DNA of 53,990 bases, taken from contig VCMS01000356.1 of the NCBI GenBank assembly GCA_022539475.1, forward strand, positions 1 to 53,990. Reading direction: 5' to 3'. Shown here in pieces: positions 1 through 9,764 of this stretch. The stretch's first letter is position 1. Each line of letters starts with the position of its first letter. Below the pieces are notes generated by a model. It was not told the origin of the DNA. It searched no databases and worked only from the letters and a program-made list of their open reading frames with translations. This DNA comes from Gracilaria domingensis. Its lineage: Eukaryota; Rhodophyta; Florideophyceae; Gracilariales; Gracilariaceae. The position numbers were made by a program, and so were the translations under genes.

Positions 1-268
1 CTACGAAGCGGACACGTGCAAACAAAGTCTACCTCCGCGACGAAGCTCATGCGTCGAAAAGGCATCTCTCGCGATGAATCAGGACCGTCGAACACAACGG
101 GACTTCGGCGTCGAAACAAACGGTTCAGCACAGTACGGCTGTGCAAGAAGAGGAAGATGAGATCATAAAAGGTCCCCTTCCAGACGCGGATGCGCAATCC
201 GCACAAGGAGCTGGTCCATCTGTACCCAAACTGCACCAGAAACTGCGGAGCAGCAGGACGATGACGTT

Positions 269-3200
269 GTGCTTCTGCCCGAAAGAATGGCACGTTCAAG
301 TGTTTCTGGTGAGCGGTCTGGAACACAAGGGACACCTACTCGGAGCAAGACGTACAGACGAATTCGTCAGAAGGTACTAAAGGTGAACCTTAATCAGTAC
401 CGGATGGTTGTTGTTACTGTTGACATCACTTTGGTGGACACTCCGCCCAATTTACTGCGTGGAGTAAGTAAACGCCACGTTGAAGCCCTTGTGAAGAGTA
501 TGGAGGAGCGGGGGATATTGCAGTCGATGGGTTCTCCAGTGGTGGCCTTACAAGATGCTACTACGGAGAGAGGGATACTGACAAGGGACGCCTAACGAAG
601 AAGTGCTTCATTGTAGATGGTTTGCATCGTCTGAAAGCTCTACAATATTTGGCAGCGACTGGTGCACCGAAGTGGAAGCGATTAGCCAAGTTTTGGCGTT
701 GCAATCTGCTGATACGAAGAGATGGAAGGCCCATTGGGATGAAGGAATTGTTATGTGTTGCTTCGTACCTCAATGAGTCGAGGAGTACCATGCGAAGGAT
801 GATGTTTGCAGACAAGATACACTCTATAGTTAGTGTGGTCGCCATTCTAATTGAAGATGTTGAGGGGGTGACGCCGGCAGACGTGGATCCTGCAGAAGTG
901 ACAGAAGTGTTGAAGGAGAGCCAACTGATTGGGACTGTGCAAGAGCGTCAGTACCTGAGATATGCCAATGTCGCCCTGCAACTCATGTCTCGTGAGGGAA
1001 TGCTGGCCCATTTCGAGGATATATGTGAGACTGTGAGTGACATAGGTCTCACACATCTGTCCCATACTCCGCTATATGTTTTGGATTCCGAGGAGTTTTT
1101 CTTCATTCTTGATTGTCTTCAGATGTTTCTATTGAAGGGCAAGTCGACGAAGACAAATCAATGGAAAAGCTTTGAGGAGGTTCGAGGTTTCTTTTATGAT
1201 AGAGCAGTGTCTCTGTTCCGCGCGGCTAGAGCAGTGAGGAATGAACTGAACGAGGAAGAGTCCATGGAAGTGTTCCTGAAACGCGAAGTCAGTCTTTCTG
1301 CTCCATCGAATGAAGATGACGTTGAAGACCCAGACAACAACGCAGCTGCGTATCAGTTCCTTTTGGGACAAGTTGTGAACTTCAACACATTGCCGCGTGT
1401 TCGGAGCAGGACGAACTCAATTAGAACTGCCACGACTTCCGTTCAGAATCGATTGCGGACGATGCTCAACGTAATTCCGCCCCCCGCACCAGTGAAGCAG
1501 TCCGTGACGAAGAGGAGGACTCCCGCTGCTGCTGCTGCAACATCTGCCAGTGAAGAAAGGGAGCCGCGAAGAAGTGCACGAGAACGGGCGCAGGTGAGTT
1601 CTAGGGAAATTGAGCACGGCCGAAATCGAGGTGCCATAGAAGTTCTGGATAGCTCTGAAGAAGAACAGCGGGCTCCGCCGAGGAAGAAACGGAGAAAGAC
1701 TTTCACACAACAGATGAGATCTACTCTGAACAGCATGACACCGGATGACCTGATGTCTCAACTAAATGAACATGTGCTGAGAGGAACGTCGATGAAGGTT
1801 CAGTTCGTGGCATTGGGAGAGGGAGCGAATGCAGAGAACGCAGGCAGTTCTGCATTTGTGGATGACGATGAGCTTCTTTCTGTGACAGTTCCACGGATTG
1901 TCACCGTCGAGAAAGATGCTGCGCCAGACGATCAGCAAGAGACAGGTGGGGGGTCATTTGATGACGAGTTACCTACAGCTCTTCCGGAATCTGAGGAGCA
2001 CGGACTTGTTCGAGGTGACCCATATGATGGCCCACCGAACCCTTCATGGTGCGGGTATGCCAGGCTGAGACCGCAGGAATGGCAAGGGAAGAACGTAATT
2101 GAGCACAAGGACCACTGGCTCAGAGTCATTCACTTGCCGAAGGGACATAGGTCGGAGCTGCTAAGTGTCTCGAATCTCAGAGATGTACACCATCTTGTCT
2201 TTTGGCACGCTGCAAGGGCTGAACATCGCCTACGGGCGGAGACATTTGGTATGCGGTATCCTCGTACTCGACCGACAGGTATGGATGATGAAGAGGTGCT
2301 GTGGGTTGCTGCGAAGGAGCATGACGAATTTGGGCAAATGTTCTTCGCCCGAATGCAAGCTGAGCTAAGGCAGAATGGATATTGCGTGCTTGATGGCTTT
2401 GCGACGGATAATGGTGTCTCTAAATGTGAGGAGTTCGAAGAGGTTCGGGAGTTCGGAGATGTGTCGGGGAAGTTGGTGGACTTCTTCGAGAATGAGTATG
2501 GAGCGATGCCGGATATACGGAAAGGGGAGGAACAGAAGTCGTTTGTTCAAATAATCAACGATGATGAAGGATGGAAGGACGGTAGCGATGGACCATTTGA
2601 GGGGAGAGTGATGTCGACACGTTGGGGTACGATGGAGAAGCCGGAGGATAATAATGAGGAGCTCAGGTGGGTTGTAAAGTCGCGTGCTTTACTTGATGTT
2701 CGAATGGGTACAATTGCTGCGGCTTTGGGACTATGGGACAATGAAAGGGAAGCTGTGAAGATGTACACTCCGAAAACTGGTGGTCGATTTCTGGGTACGA
2801 CGAGAAAGTGCAAGCGCCAGACGCTGCACACCGACTTCAGTGGTCAGGTTACGAAGGAAACAATGAATACTGGCAACCCCGGATACTTTGTAATGGCCTC
2901 TGGGAAAGAGGGCTTTCCTCTCTGGGTGAGCGCTGGAAGCCATCAACTGGTGGGGATGAACAACCAACAGTTGCGAGTGATATCGGAGGTGTATCCAGCG
3001 AAGAAGATAATCATCCCACCGTACTCTGTATTCGTGGGCCGTGGTGATGTGACACATGCTGGAGCAAGTGGGAAGGACAAGGTGGATAGGCCCGAGTCTA
3101 TGGATTTGCTGGTTAGATACCACATGTACATGGTACCAGAGGGCTACGCACTACCTGATGCTGTTCATCGGGTGCAGGATTTCCGACCCACGTTTGTCAA

Positions 3201-3390
3201 TGGTGACGAGGAGGAGGAATCGGAGGATGAACTGTTGTCCGATAAGGAGGGTGGGGCGGTTGACATGGACGGAGACCAAGTGGTCGTGGAGATTGGTGTG
3301 GAAGCGGACGCCGGTAGAACCGAAGTGCTCGAGAGTAGTAGTGATGACTATTTGCCAATAATGAGGCTGCGAGCGCCTCGAAGTGGTTGA
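269..3390 (+). CDS. ParB-like domain plus 2OG-Fe(II) dioxygenase protein, frame-interrupted near the N-terminus
   Basis: Two overlapping frames make one protein. Frame 269-595 holds the first half of a ParB/sulfiredoxin-like domain (VEALVKSMEERGIL). The frame read through 622-3390 continues it with the signature FIVDGLHRLKAL. The reading shifts by one base between about 550 and 590, so there is a frameshift, a tiny intron or a sequence error. The middle is low-complexity, acidic and basic, with NLS-like runs such as RKKRRK. The C-terminal third has a double-stranded beta-helix oxygenase pattern: LHTDFSG (HxD near 2827-2835), then DVTHAGA (second His at 3055-3057) and an Arg at 3115 that could bind 2-oxoglutarate. 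No ATG-started N-terminus is visible and the gene may extend left of the window. ParB-like domains bind or cleave DNA, and 2OG oxygenases include TET/JBP base oxidases. Acting on DNA is inference; the oxygenase could hydroxylate protein. Confidence 0.6.
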
Positions 3391-3690
3391 GAATGAGATG
3401 ATTAGTAAATTATGTGTGTCTTGCGAGTATTAAGAGTAGTATACTATTACAAGGCTATACATATGAACATAGAAAAGGTGCGGCAGGCTGGTAATTGAAC
3501 AAATGTCAAACGTCTTTGGTCCTGTTGCGTCTAATTGCAACATGCCAAATGCTCGGTATCGTTAACATCATTGGTGGCACCAGTCAATTCGCAATTGAAC
3601 ATGTAGCGTCCTAACACTTCTGAAACTGCACTTAAGGTTGCTTTTAAGAGAAGTATATGCAGGTCCTGTCTATGCGGTACTTGTGGCAGT

Positions 3691-4551
3691 ATGGTGACTG
3701 TATCAGGAAAAATGGCAGAGGAACAGAGAGACTTGGCGGAAATTTCACCAAATACCTTGTCTAAGTTCATATATGCCAATGGTTACGGTATATTAAGTTC
3801 CGTTGATGGAACGTTGAGAAGAGAAGGAGAGTCAATTCCAGAAGAAGTTGTGAAGTGTATGAAGTTCATTGACGAACGTGTTGGTTTCGGACTTGTCACA
3901 GGGGGTGATGTGGGCGACGTGGAGGGGAAAATGGAAGGACTCGGAGACTATAAGTTTGGTGTCTCGGCGAATCATGGAGCTTTCCTGCGTTTCTCTGACG
4001 AGAGGGAAATTAAGGGTGCATTCAATGATCACACCCTTGACCACACTGTTGATGGACTACTGTTCCTGGCAAGGGATTTGAATAGGAGGCATGGTATTGT
4101 GAATGATGATGACAAGGGGTTCGTGGAGACCAGAAGTGATAGTGGCCTTCCCAATTTCGTGTACAACAAACTGTGGCAGTGGAAAGAAGAAGTGGATTCT
4201 GCTATTGGGGACCTGTTGCAGAAGATGGATGCGTTTTTTTTCTATCCCGGCGATAAAAGTTGCGAAATTGTGGACAAGCGATACACAAAAGGAAGCGGAG
4301 GAGAAAATGTTGTGGATAATGAACCGAGATTTTTTGATACGGATGGCGTCGTGACGTTCGGAAGTGCTTTGAGCGACGGGCCTTTGCATGAGGTAGGCGT
4401 GTACGGCGTTCACGTCAAAGAAGATTGTATCCCGGGTGTAGTACACAACCTGTTCGAAAGCGTGGAGGATGTACATTCGACAATTATGCTGGTGGCTCTG
4501 TTGTACGGCTACCAGGAAAAGCAGCACGATAAAAACCACCATGATTCATAA
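3691..4551 (+). CDS. HAD-superfamily (trehalose/sucrose-phosphatase-like) protein lacking the nucleophile
   Basis: A 286-residue ATG-started protein, homologous along its length to the inverted-repeat gene at 4604-5476, with which it is convergent (52 nt between stops). The HAD type IIB layout is visible: motif I region GYGILSSVDGTL (residues 31-42), VTGGD, a SANHGA segment, and FGSALSDGPLHEV near the C-terminus. In HAD enzymes motif I is DxDGT and the first Asp forms the phospho-enzyme. Here that position is Ser37, while the second Asp (39) remains. SGR/TGR is changed to TGG. It is therefore probably catalytically dead or has a non-phosphatase role. The last 106 nt lie inside the inverted repeat and recur as an orphan stub at 28519-28624. 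A second start at residue 8 is possible. Confidence 0.6.
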   Translation: MVTVSGKMAEEQRDLAEISPNTLSKFIYANGYGILSSVDGTLRREGESIPEEVVKCMKFIDERVGFGLVTGGDVGDVEGKMEGLGDYKFGVSANHGAFLRFSDEREIKGAFNDHTLDHTVDGLLFLARDLNRRHGIVNDDDKGFVETRSDSGLPNFVYNKLWQWKEEVDSAIGDLLQKMDAFFFYPGDKSCEIVDKRYTKGSGGENVVDNEPRFFDTDGVVTFGSALSDGPLHEVGVYGVHVKEDCIPGVVHNLFESVEDVHSTIMLVALLYGYQEKQHDKNHHDS

Positions 4552-4603
4552 AAGGGTATTGAGATATACACGACACTTTTATTACTGAGATCTCATATCA
4601 TAG

Positions 4604-5476
4604 CTAAGTATTAAAGGCATCGTAGCACTTGAAACAAATTCCAAGAGCATTTCTAAACCTTTGACACTTGCATTTTCTGTACCCGTACAGTTCTGCCACC
4701 CTTCTGATGGTCTCATGCACGTCCTCCACGCCATCAACAAGATATGTTACCGCTGCTGGATGGTCTTCTCCCTCCACATGAACTGCCAGGGTTGCCATTT
4801 CATATAGAGGGCCATCATTGGAAGCATTCCCGAAAGCAACGATTAAATGTGTGTCGAACTGGAGGTCGTTTTCAACCAAGGCTAGCGCCCCACTATTTTT
4901 CATAAAACGAATGTCCCCTTTGTCACAGTTTTCATCTTGAGGGTACGCAACCAGGTTCGGAAAGGATGTCAACACTTCTGAAATACCGGAGTTAACTTCT
5001 GTTTTCCACTTCGATAGTCCATTGTACGTGAAGTTAGGGAGTCCACTGTCTTTTCTTGTGCTCACCACTGCTTGTTGACGCTCTTCGTGAAGTCCGTGCG
5101 ATTCATTTAAGGAGAGTGCAAGTCTCTCAAGCTCGGCTGCACATCTTTCGTAGCCTTCCCTGTCAAGGTCCTGATCAATTTCGGTACCATTGGATAATCT
5201 TACCCGTGCGCCTTGGTTTCCAGAGATGCCAGAAGTGTAGCCACCCAGGTGCTCGATGAAACTCTCGGCATCCTCCATATCTCGCCCAGTATCAATTCCG
5301 AAACCAACGCGTGCGTTGATGTACTTCATGCATTTGACTGTTTCGGCAGGAATGTTCTCCCCAGCTCTTTTCAGAGTACCCTCAATATCACTAATCACGG
5401 CGTAGCCATTTTCGAATATTTCGTTAGCCAGCTGCTGAGGAGTTACTTCTTGGGCTCTAACTTCTGAGTTATACAT
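4604..5476 (-). CDS. HAD-superfamily type IIB phosphatase-like protein (left-arm copy)
   Basis: 290 residues from ATG at 5474-5476. Motif I reads VISDIEGTL: Asp30 is in the nucleophile position, but the second, acid/base Asp is Glu32. DTGRD (the SGR-like motif), ISGNQGA (as in GNxGA of trehalose-6-phosphate and sucrose-phosphate phosphatases) and GNASNDGPLYEM (motif III/IV, normally GDxxND) follow. The family dephosphorylates sugar phosphates; the substrate here is unknown. The C-terminus is rich in Cys (CKCQRF, CFKCYD), suggesting a small metal site. It is a diverged paralogue of the gene at 3691-4551, with the complementary defect in motif I. The right-arm copy is broken by a nonsense codon, so this is the only intact version. 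Confidence 0.65.
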   Translation of the reverse strand: MYNSEVRAQEVTPQQLANEIFENGYAVISDIEGTLKRAGENIPAETVKCMKYINARVGFGIDTGRDMEDAESFIEHLGGYTSGISGNQGARVRLSNGTEIDQDLDREGYERCAAELERLALSLNESHGLHEERQQAVVSTRKDSGLPNFTYNGLSKWKTEVNSGISEVLTSFPNLVAYPQDENCDKGDIRFMKNSGALALVENDLQFDTHLIVAFGNASNDGPLYEMATLAVHVEGEDHPAAVTYLVDGVEDVHETIRRVAELYGYRKCKCQRFRNALGICFKCYDAFNT

Positions 5477-6103
5477 ATTTTGAAAGCTTTCGAAAGGGTT
5501 CGTTTTGCAAATGGGTGTGGGTATACGAATGAGAAGGATGTGATTGATGTTCGCAAGGTGTTTCGTAGTATAAAAATAGTCTAAGAACGACCATATACGG
5601 GTATTGTAGCACTGTTTTAAAACATTACTACGACGAGAAGCTTTTGCATCGATTTACAGTAAAGAAAGGATGATTTAGTCATAATTTATATGTACGGGTT
5701 CAAGTGGGTAAAGAAAACTGTAAATATCTTTAACATGAGCTTAGAAATCAAGAAGAGTAAAACAACCTCCATTACGGGTTGAAACCCATAAAAGGTTTAC
5801 CTTACTTTATACGGGTGCCCCAAGTAATGCAAACGCTTAGTTCTTCAGAAATATCACAATTTTTGTACTTGTTTCGTTACTAGTATCGTGCACTTTAATG
5901 ATATGGAATGACCATTTTCTATCTAGCAAAATCTTAGCGAAGTATTAGTGATAAGGGATGTAGGATTTAAAGGGGCATATTTGAACCACAGAAGGACGAA
6001 CAATATAAGTAATGTAATAGGAACAGGTCATTTCGATAAAGTAACTTTTATGTTTAACTATCTCTAAAAGGTTTACAACACCGAAAAGTCATGTGTTCTA
6101 ACC
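5477..6103. other. AT-rich spacer between two arm genes
   Basis: About 630 nt without a convincing reading frame. It lies upstream of the HAD gene and downstream of the Rossmann gene, so it should hold the promoter of the former and the 3' end of the latter. A short dyad GGGTTGAAACCC occurs near 5776. The equivalent right-arm stretch is 26999-27593 and is noticeably more diverged than the coding parts. Confidence 0.4.
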
Positions 6104-7006
6104 TCAAAGCTGGGGGAATGGGGAGGGGGATAACTTTTCCTTAACAACGTTGACGTAGTTTGTATGAAAAGGAGCGGGGTCACCGCCTACGATGTCTCTT
6201 TCTTGGCGGGAAAAGTCGTAGAAGTACGCGTTCCTAAACTGAAAGTCGGAGAAAGAAGTAGGGAAGCCAACGAGAGTTTTCCCATATGCAAGAAGTCGCC
6301 CAACGGTCTCTTCCAGGTTGAAAGTAGTACCTGTCTTAAGCGAAACTATCTTCAACAGCTCTTTCATTATTGTGAGCACAACCGTAGTGCACTCCGTAGC
6401 GACTACGTCCATAGGAATGAAACCTCTTGAGGCCCCGACGATGTTGAACGCTGATAGCCACACGAGTTTCTCATAATAGCTTACGAGAAATGTGTCTTCG
6501 TCGACAACCCCGCAAGTGAGACCCATAGACCTAAACCTGTCTGCAACGTTGGAGGGCCACTTTCCTGTTGCGACAGTGAGACCATCCGGACTTTGAGAAG
6601 TGACACCATCCTGCGGAGCTGCGTTTCTTGAGGGGACACCAACGTATAGGACAACTTTTGAACATTTCTCCACACCGAGCTTCGAAAGCAATGGTATGAT
6701 GTCTCTATTCTGGAAGAAAACGAGATTCTCTCTGAGCGAATAAGGGCAAGCCTGAATTACGGTCTCCAGGGTGTTCGTTCTTCCACAAACTAGTATCGGT
6801 ACATCAGAAAGATGAGAGGTAGCAGCCATGCTGCAGAATTCGTGTGCGGAAATGACCGTATCTTCTTCGTTCACCAGCATGGTACCTATACGCCCCCTTC
6901 CAACAATAACGGCCCCAGTCCTTCGGGCGGGAGATGAGGCCTGAGAGACGTCAGAGTATCTGGGACTCGGAGGCGGAGTCGGAGGCATGTCGGACTCGGA
7001 GTTCAT
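6104..7006 (-). CDS. Rossmann-fold reductase-like protein (ketopantoate-reductase-like), left copy
   Basis: About 300 residues from ATG at 7004-7006; a longer in-frame start at 7121-7123 is possible but the other arm does not keep that frame because of an A-run length difference. After a Pro/Ser-rich start comes AVIVGRGRIGTML, a GxGxxG nucleotide-binding loop. Then follow LVCGRT, ENLVFFQN and, in the middle, SYYEKLVWLSAFN, which resembles the (W)EKLxxNxxxN segment of PanE/ApbA ketopantoate reductases. Family placement is by these patches only; the catalytic Lys is plausibly in the YEKL motif. A run of five Gs near 6114 versus four in the right arm shifts the frame, so this copy ends ...FPQL while the right copy has about ten more residues. 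Substrate unknown. Confidence 0.5.
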   Translation of the reverse strand: MNSESDMPPTPPPSPRYSDVSQASSPARRTGAVIVGRGRIGTMLVNEEDTVISAHEFCSMAATSHLSDVPILVCGRTNTLETVIQACPYSLRENLVFFQNRDIIPLLSKLGVEKCSKVVLYVGVPSRNAAPQDGVTSQSPDGLTVATGKWPSNVADRFRSMGLTCGVVDEDTFLVSYYEKLVWLSAFNIVGASRGFIPMDVVATECTTVVLTIMKELLKIVSLKTGTTFNLEETVGRLLAYGKTLVGFPTSFSDFQFRNAYFYDFSRQERDIVGGDPAPFHTNYVNVVKEKLSPSPFPQL

Positions 7007-7405
7007 TGCAAGTGTTCGATTGTTTTTTTGTGTGACGATAAAAATTGAAGATGGGGCGGAGAACTGCTGGGGTAAAGAGTGATACTTAAGTACAAACGGT
7101 TGGGAAGCGCAGAACGGGAACATGGTTCACTTTGTGAAAGTGAGCGAAATGTATGATATGTGATTGTACTGAATGAATGATTGGGCTTGTATGAGACGAC
7201 AAGCCACAAAGTGTGATGATGTTTTATGAAATGTAGGTGGAAGAGTAGAAAGTGTACAATGAATGAAACTGATTTCGAACCTGAGTTGTAAAGTAGTTGT
7301 AAAGTACGAGTTACGGGGAGCTTGAATACAGGATGAAAGGAGCCATTTTGGCTTCATAAATGACGTGAACGGGTTTTATAGCCTCACTCGGATTGCCATA
7401 ATTAA
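7007..7405. other. Spacer holding divergent upstream regions
   Basis: Between the Rossmann gene (leftward) and the epimerase fragment (rightward). Simple-sequence character, no supported gene. It is conserved nearly base for base in the right arm at 25668-26065. Confidence 0.35.
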
Positions 7406-7714
7406 AAGGATGGAGTTGGGTTGCGCCCGAATACGTCTATAAAGGTCGTAGAAGCACTTATGAAGGAAGGAGTTGTAGACAAGTTATTGTTGATGAAGGT
7501 GGAGCCAGGGTTTGGAGGACAGGCGTTTAGGGAGGGTGTTCTTGATAAGGTGCGACATGCAAGGGAGTTGTACCCAAGAATAGGGATACAGGTGGATGGG
7601 GGTATTGGACTGAGTACTGTGAAAGCAGTAGTGAAGGCCGGTGCAAACATTTCAGTTGCAGGATCTGCCATCTTTGGCTCGAGTAACCCAGCTCATGTCA
7701 TAGCTGGTTTTTGA
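7406..7714 (+). pseudogene. Ribulose-phosphate 3-epimerase C-terminal fragment (left copy)
   Basis: The frame encodes the second half of a ribulose-phosphate 3-epimerase: RPNTS, then VEPGFGGQAF (family consensus MTVEPGFGGQ), VDGGIG with the catalytic-loop Asp, and AGANISVAGSAIFG. The first half of the TIM barrel is absent: a stop TAA (7403-7405) lies directly upstream and no matching N-terminal exon is visible before it. An AG just before 7409 could be a splice acceptor, but no upstream exon was found. A TGA replaces CGA at the end relative to the right arm, removing the last residues. The fragment cannot be an active enzyme alone. It is presumably a captured piece of a host pentose-phosphate/Calvin-cycle gene. 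Confidence 0.75.
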
Positions 7715-7774
7715 AAGGTTGGTTAGAGATAGTAGCATAAATTTATTGTTTATTACATTGTTACCTTTACGTGT

Positions 7775-8131
7775 TATCACGACTATATTCTCCGTCTCCA
7801 TTGGAGATGTATTTCTCTTGTATCACAACCGGTCAAGGATGTGAGAGAAGATCAATGTATCCCCAGTGGACGCTGAGAGGGAGGATGAACTACTCTACGT
7901 GCTACCATTGTTACCCATCCGGTGTGGAGTGGTGACATATTCTTTTTTTGTCACAACCCACAAAGGATGTGACGGAAGAAGAACATGCCCCCAGTCGAGA
8001 CAGAGGGTGAGCAACTCTAAGTACAATCACTAGTCCCTAGCTTGCCTCCACTGGCAATATCTTCCTGTTTTGCTATAACCATCGAGTGGGGTTATGGTGG
8101 AAGAGAAAACTATCGCCGGTCGAGGCGAGGT
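7775..8131. repeat. Array of three long imperfect hairpins (left arm)
   Basis: Three tandem units, about 7790-7882, 7920-8008 and 8040-8131, are each an imperfect palindrome. The half-sites share one motif: TCCACTGG-like core, ATA/TGTA, a pyrimidine-rich TTCTTCT stretch and CACAACC or CATAACC near the centre, then the mirror image. So about six copies of a roughly 38-nt element are arranged as three inverted pairs with a 120-130 nt period. No coding potential. Both DNA recognition by a dimeric protein and a folded RNA are possible. Confidence 0.7.
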
Positions 8132-8366
8132 GGGTGGGGATTATGTGAGCGCGAAAGAGGAGACAGAGAGGTGGCGCTCAAATAGTGGAAGGTGCGAAGG
8201 TGTACAGTAGATGTTTTGGCGGGAAATGGGATGAGGGAAACAGGGACAATCATGGTGCTGGATATAGCCCGTGTGGTTGAACAGTGAGGGTGGACAGCAC
8301 AGTTTAGCTCGATTGCACTGTATCGCAGCGGAAACTTCGATCCAACTACTACTTCTTCTTCTGAAG

Positions 8367-9296
8367 ATGTCGAACGGATACGTGAAGGATGAGGAGCTGT
8401 TGGCGCTGTTGGAGGGGGAGGAGGTACGGCAGACGCCGTCACCAAATCGGGAAGAGGACGTGATTACGGCGGCTGGTCGCATGTCGCAGAAGGAGGAAGT
8501 GGCTGATGAAGGAAAGAAGTGTGAGGCGAGGAGAGGGGATGGTGATGAGGTGGAGAAGGGGGTAGAATTGGAGGTGGAGGGGGTCGCAATGGAAAGAAGG
8601 GGTGCGGTGCATCTGAGTCAGTTAGAGGTTGGAGACCAGATAGAGAGTGGGGGCAGAGAGGGTGACAGGGAGATGAGGTTTGTGGGGGAGATGAAGGCGA
8701 GGGTGGGGATGTTGGGGTTGGTGATGAAGGAGCAACTGGACGATGGAATTGTGGAGATTGTAACGGAAATGGGCGGTGTGGTGCTGAGTGGGGGTGGTAG
8801 TGGTGTTTCGGTTGAGGCGATTTCGAGCCTGCGGAATTCGTTGTCGGTATTGGGAGTGGAGATGATAAATCATGTGTATGGGATAGTGGAGTGTGCGGGA
8901 AGGGAGGTTGGAGAGTTGCGGGAGGAGAATAGGGTTCTGAACGAGAGGTTGGACGTGCTGGAGAAGGAGGTGAAGGAGCTGTGCAAGAGGCAAAGATTGG
9001 TGGAAGAGGAGACGGTGAAAGGAGGTGTGGAGGGAAAGACGGAGAAGGGAAGTGTGGGAAGGGAGGCGGTGCAGAAGGGGTCTCCTGTGACACCGAAGAC
9101 AAAGGGTGGTGGGGTTGGGGATGGGAAGAGCCGTCTGAAGAAGAGGCGTAAGGAGATGAAGAAGGTGGTGGAGGAGGTGCCGCGGGAGGGAGTCGGAGCT
9201 CCGGTGGTGACTGGGTTTAGGAGTCCGGCGGAGGTAGCGCGGAATGCGAAGGGGATTCTGATGGGACAGGAGGAGAGAAGGATGGGAGGGATTTGA
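8367..9296 (+). CDS. Coiled-coil, Gly/Glu-rich protein of unknown function (left copy)
   Basis: 309 residues from ATG at 8367 (MSNGYVKDEELL). The N-terminus is acidic and low-complexity. A coiled coil follows around residues 190-235 (VGELREENRVLNERLDVLE with heptad Leu/Val), then a basic tail with SRLKKRRKEMKK, a likely nuclear or nucleic-acid-binding patch. No catalytic domain. It could be a nucleic-acid-binding accessory of a mobile element (like LINE ORF1 or Gag proteins), but no reverse transcriptase is near it in the arm. The opposite strand is open because of purine-rich codons; those Pro/Ser-rich frames are shadows. The two arm copies keep the same frame, which suggests selection or recent duplication. 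Confidence 0.5.
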   Translation: MSNGYVKDEELLALLEGEEVRQTPSPNREEDVITAAGRMSQKEEVADEGKKCEARRGDGDEVEKGVELEVEGVAMERRGAVHLSQLEVGDQIESGGREGDREMRFVGEMKARVGMLGLVMKEQLDDGIVEIVTEMGGVVLSGGGSGVSVEAISSLRNSLSVLGVEMINHVYGIVECAGREVGELREENRVLNERLDVLEKEVKELCKRQRLVEEETVKGGVEGKTEKGSVGREAVQKGSPVTPKTKGGGVGDGKSRLKKRRKEMKKVVEEVPREGVGAPVVTGFRSPAEVARNAKGILMGQEERRMGGI

Positions 9297-9764
9297 AGCC
9301 GTTTTGGAGCGAGGCGGGTTTACGAGAAGGGGGAGGGTTGTCCACCTGACTTCTACAAAATGACGTTTGCAGAGACGGAGAGAGAGGATGCGAACGCGTG
9401 ATGGGCGAGAAATGGGTAAATAGCGGGGGTGGTGTGGACTGGGAAGAAGTGATGGGATGATTGAGGTGGGATGAGTTGCGATTGACATTGCAACATGGGA
9501 GAAAATGGAAACGCAAACTAGCACGAGTGCAGTTTTGAGAGAGGGTCGCGGAAAAGAGTGAATGGGGTGGTGCGGCGAAGTAGAACCTCTACAAAAACTA
9601 GGGGACCCAAGAACTAAACTGCGCGAAATGGAATTTAATATTCCAAAATTTCTTAATTTTTTGAGTGCCAGCCTCTGCTACCCCCTCGCGCGCCCCAAAT
9701 AGCCCCAAAACTAGCTTAGTTTCCAAAGCGAACAGACTATATTCCACTTTGCAGAACACAGACG
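9297..9764. other. Terminal noncoding part of left arm
   Basis: No supported gene. It runs from the coiled-coil gene to the inner edge of the inverted repeat. It includes AAATTTCTTAATTTTTTGAG and a C-rich stretch just before the edge, which could be a transposon or retroelement tail, but no terminal repeat was identified. Confidence 0.3.

Larger units (their letters stand above)
4446..9764. repeat. Left arm of a 5.3-kb inverted repeat
   Basis: This segment is the reverse complement of 23340-28624, with only scattered substitutions and small indels. Identity begins at 4446, inside the 3' end of the upstream HAD-like gene, and stops at 9764 (ending CACAGACG). Flanking bases on either side do not match the other arm. 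It contains a HAD gene, a Rossmann gene, an epimerase fragment, a hairpin array and a coiled-coil gene. This arm is 34 nt longer than its partner, mostly from a 30-nt segment near 9363-9393 missing on the right. I found no clear terminal inverted repeats or target-site duplications, so it looks like a segmental inverted duplication rather than a classical transposon copy. Confidence 0.92.

Noticed and set aside
1932..3131. Several leftward frames of 60-130 codons under the oxygenase gene
   Set aside because: They overlap a long rightward frame with clear domains, have no recognisable motifs and no conserved starts.
269..3390. Prokaryotic plasmid partition gene parB
   Set aside because: The ParB-like core is joined to a 2OG oxygenase and lies beside eukaryotic features; no parA or replication gene is present.
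7775..8131. CRISPR-like array
   Set aside because: Only three units, each a palindrome with no regular spacers, in eukaryotic context and no cas genes.
8464..9524. Long leftward Pro/Ser/His-rich frames over the coiled-coil gene (and mirror at 23971-24609)
   Set aside because: They are complements of purine-rich Glu/Gly/Lys codons of the rightward gene; composition is extreme and there is no domain.
4446..9764. Each arm as a complete DNA transposon copy
   Set aside because: No terminal inverted repeats, no target-site duplication and no transposase in the arms; the outer edge cuts through a gene.
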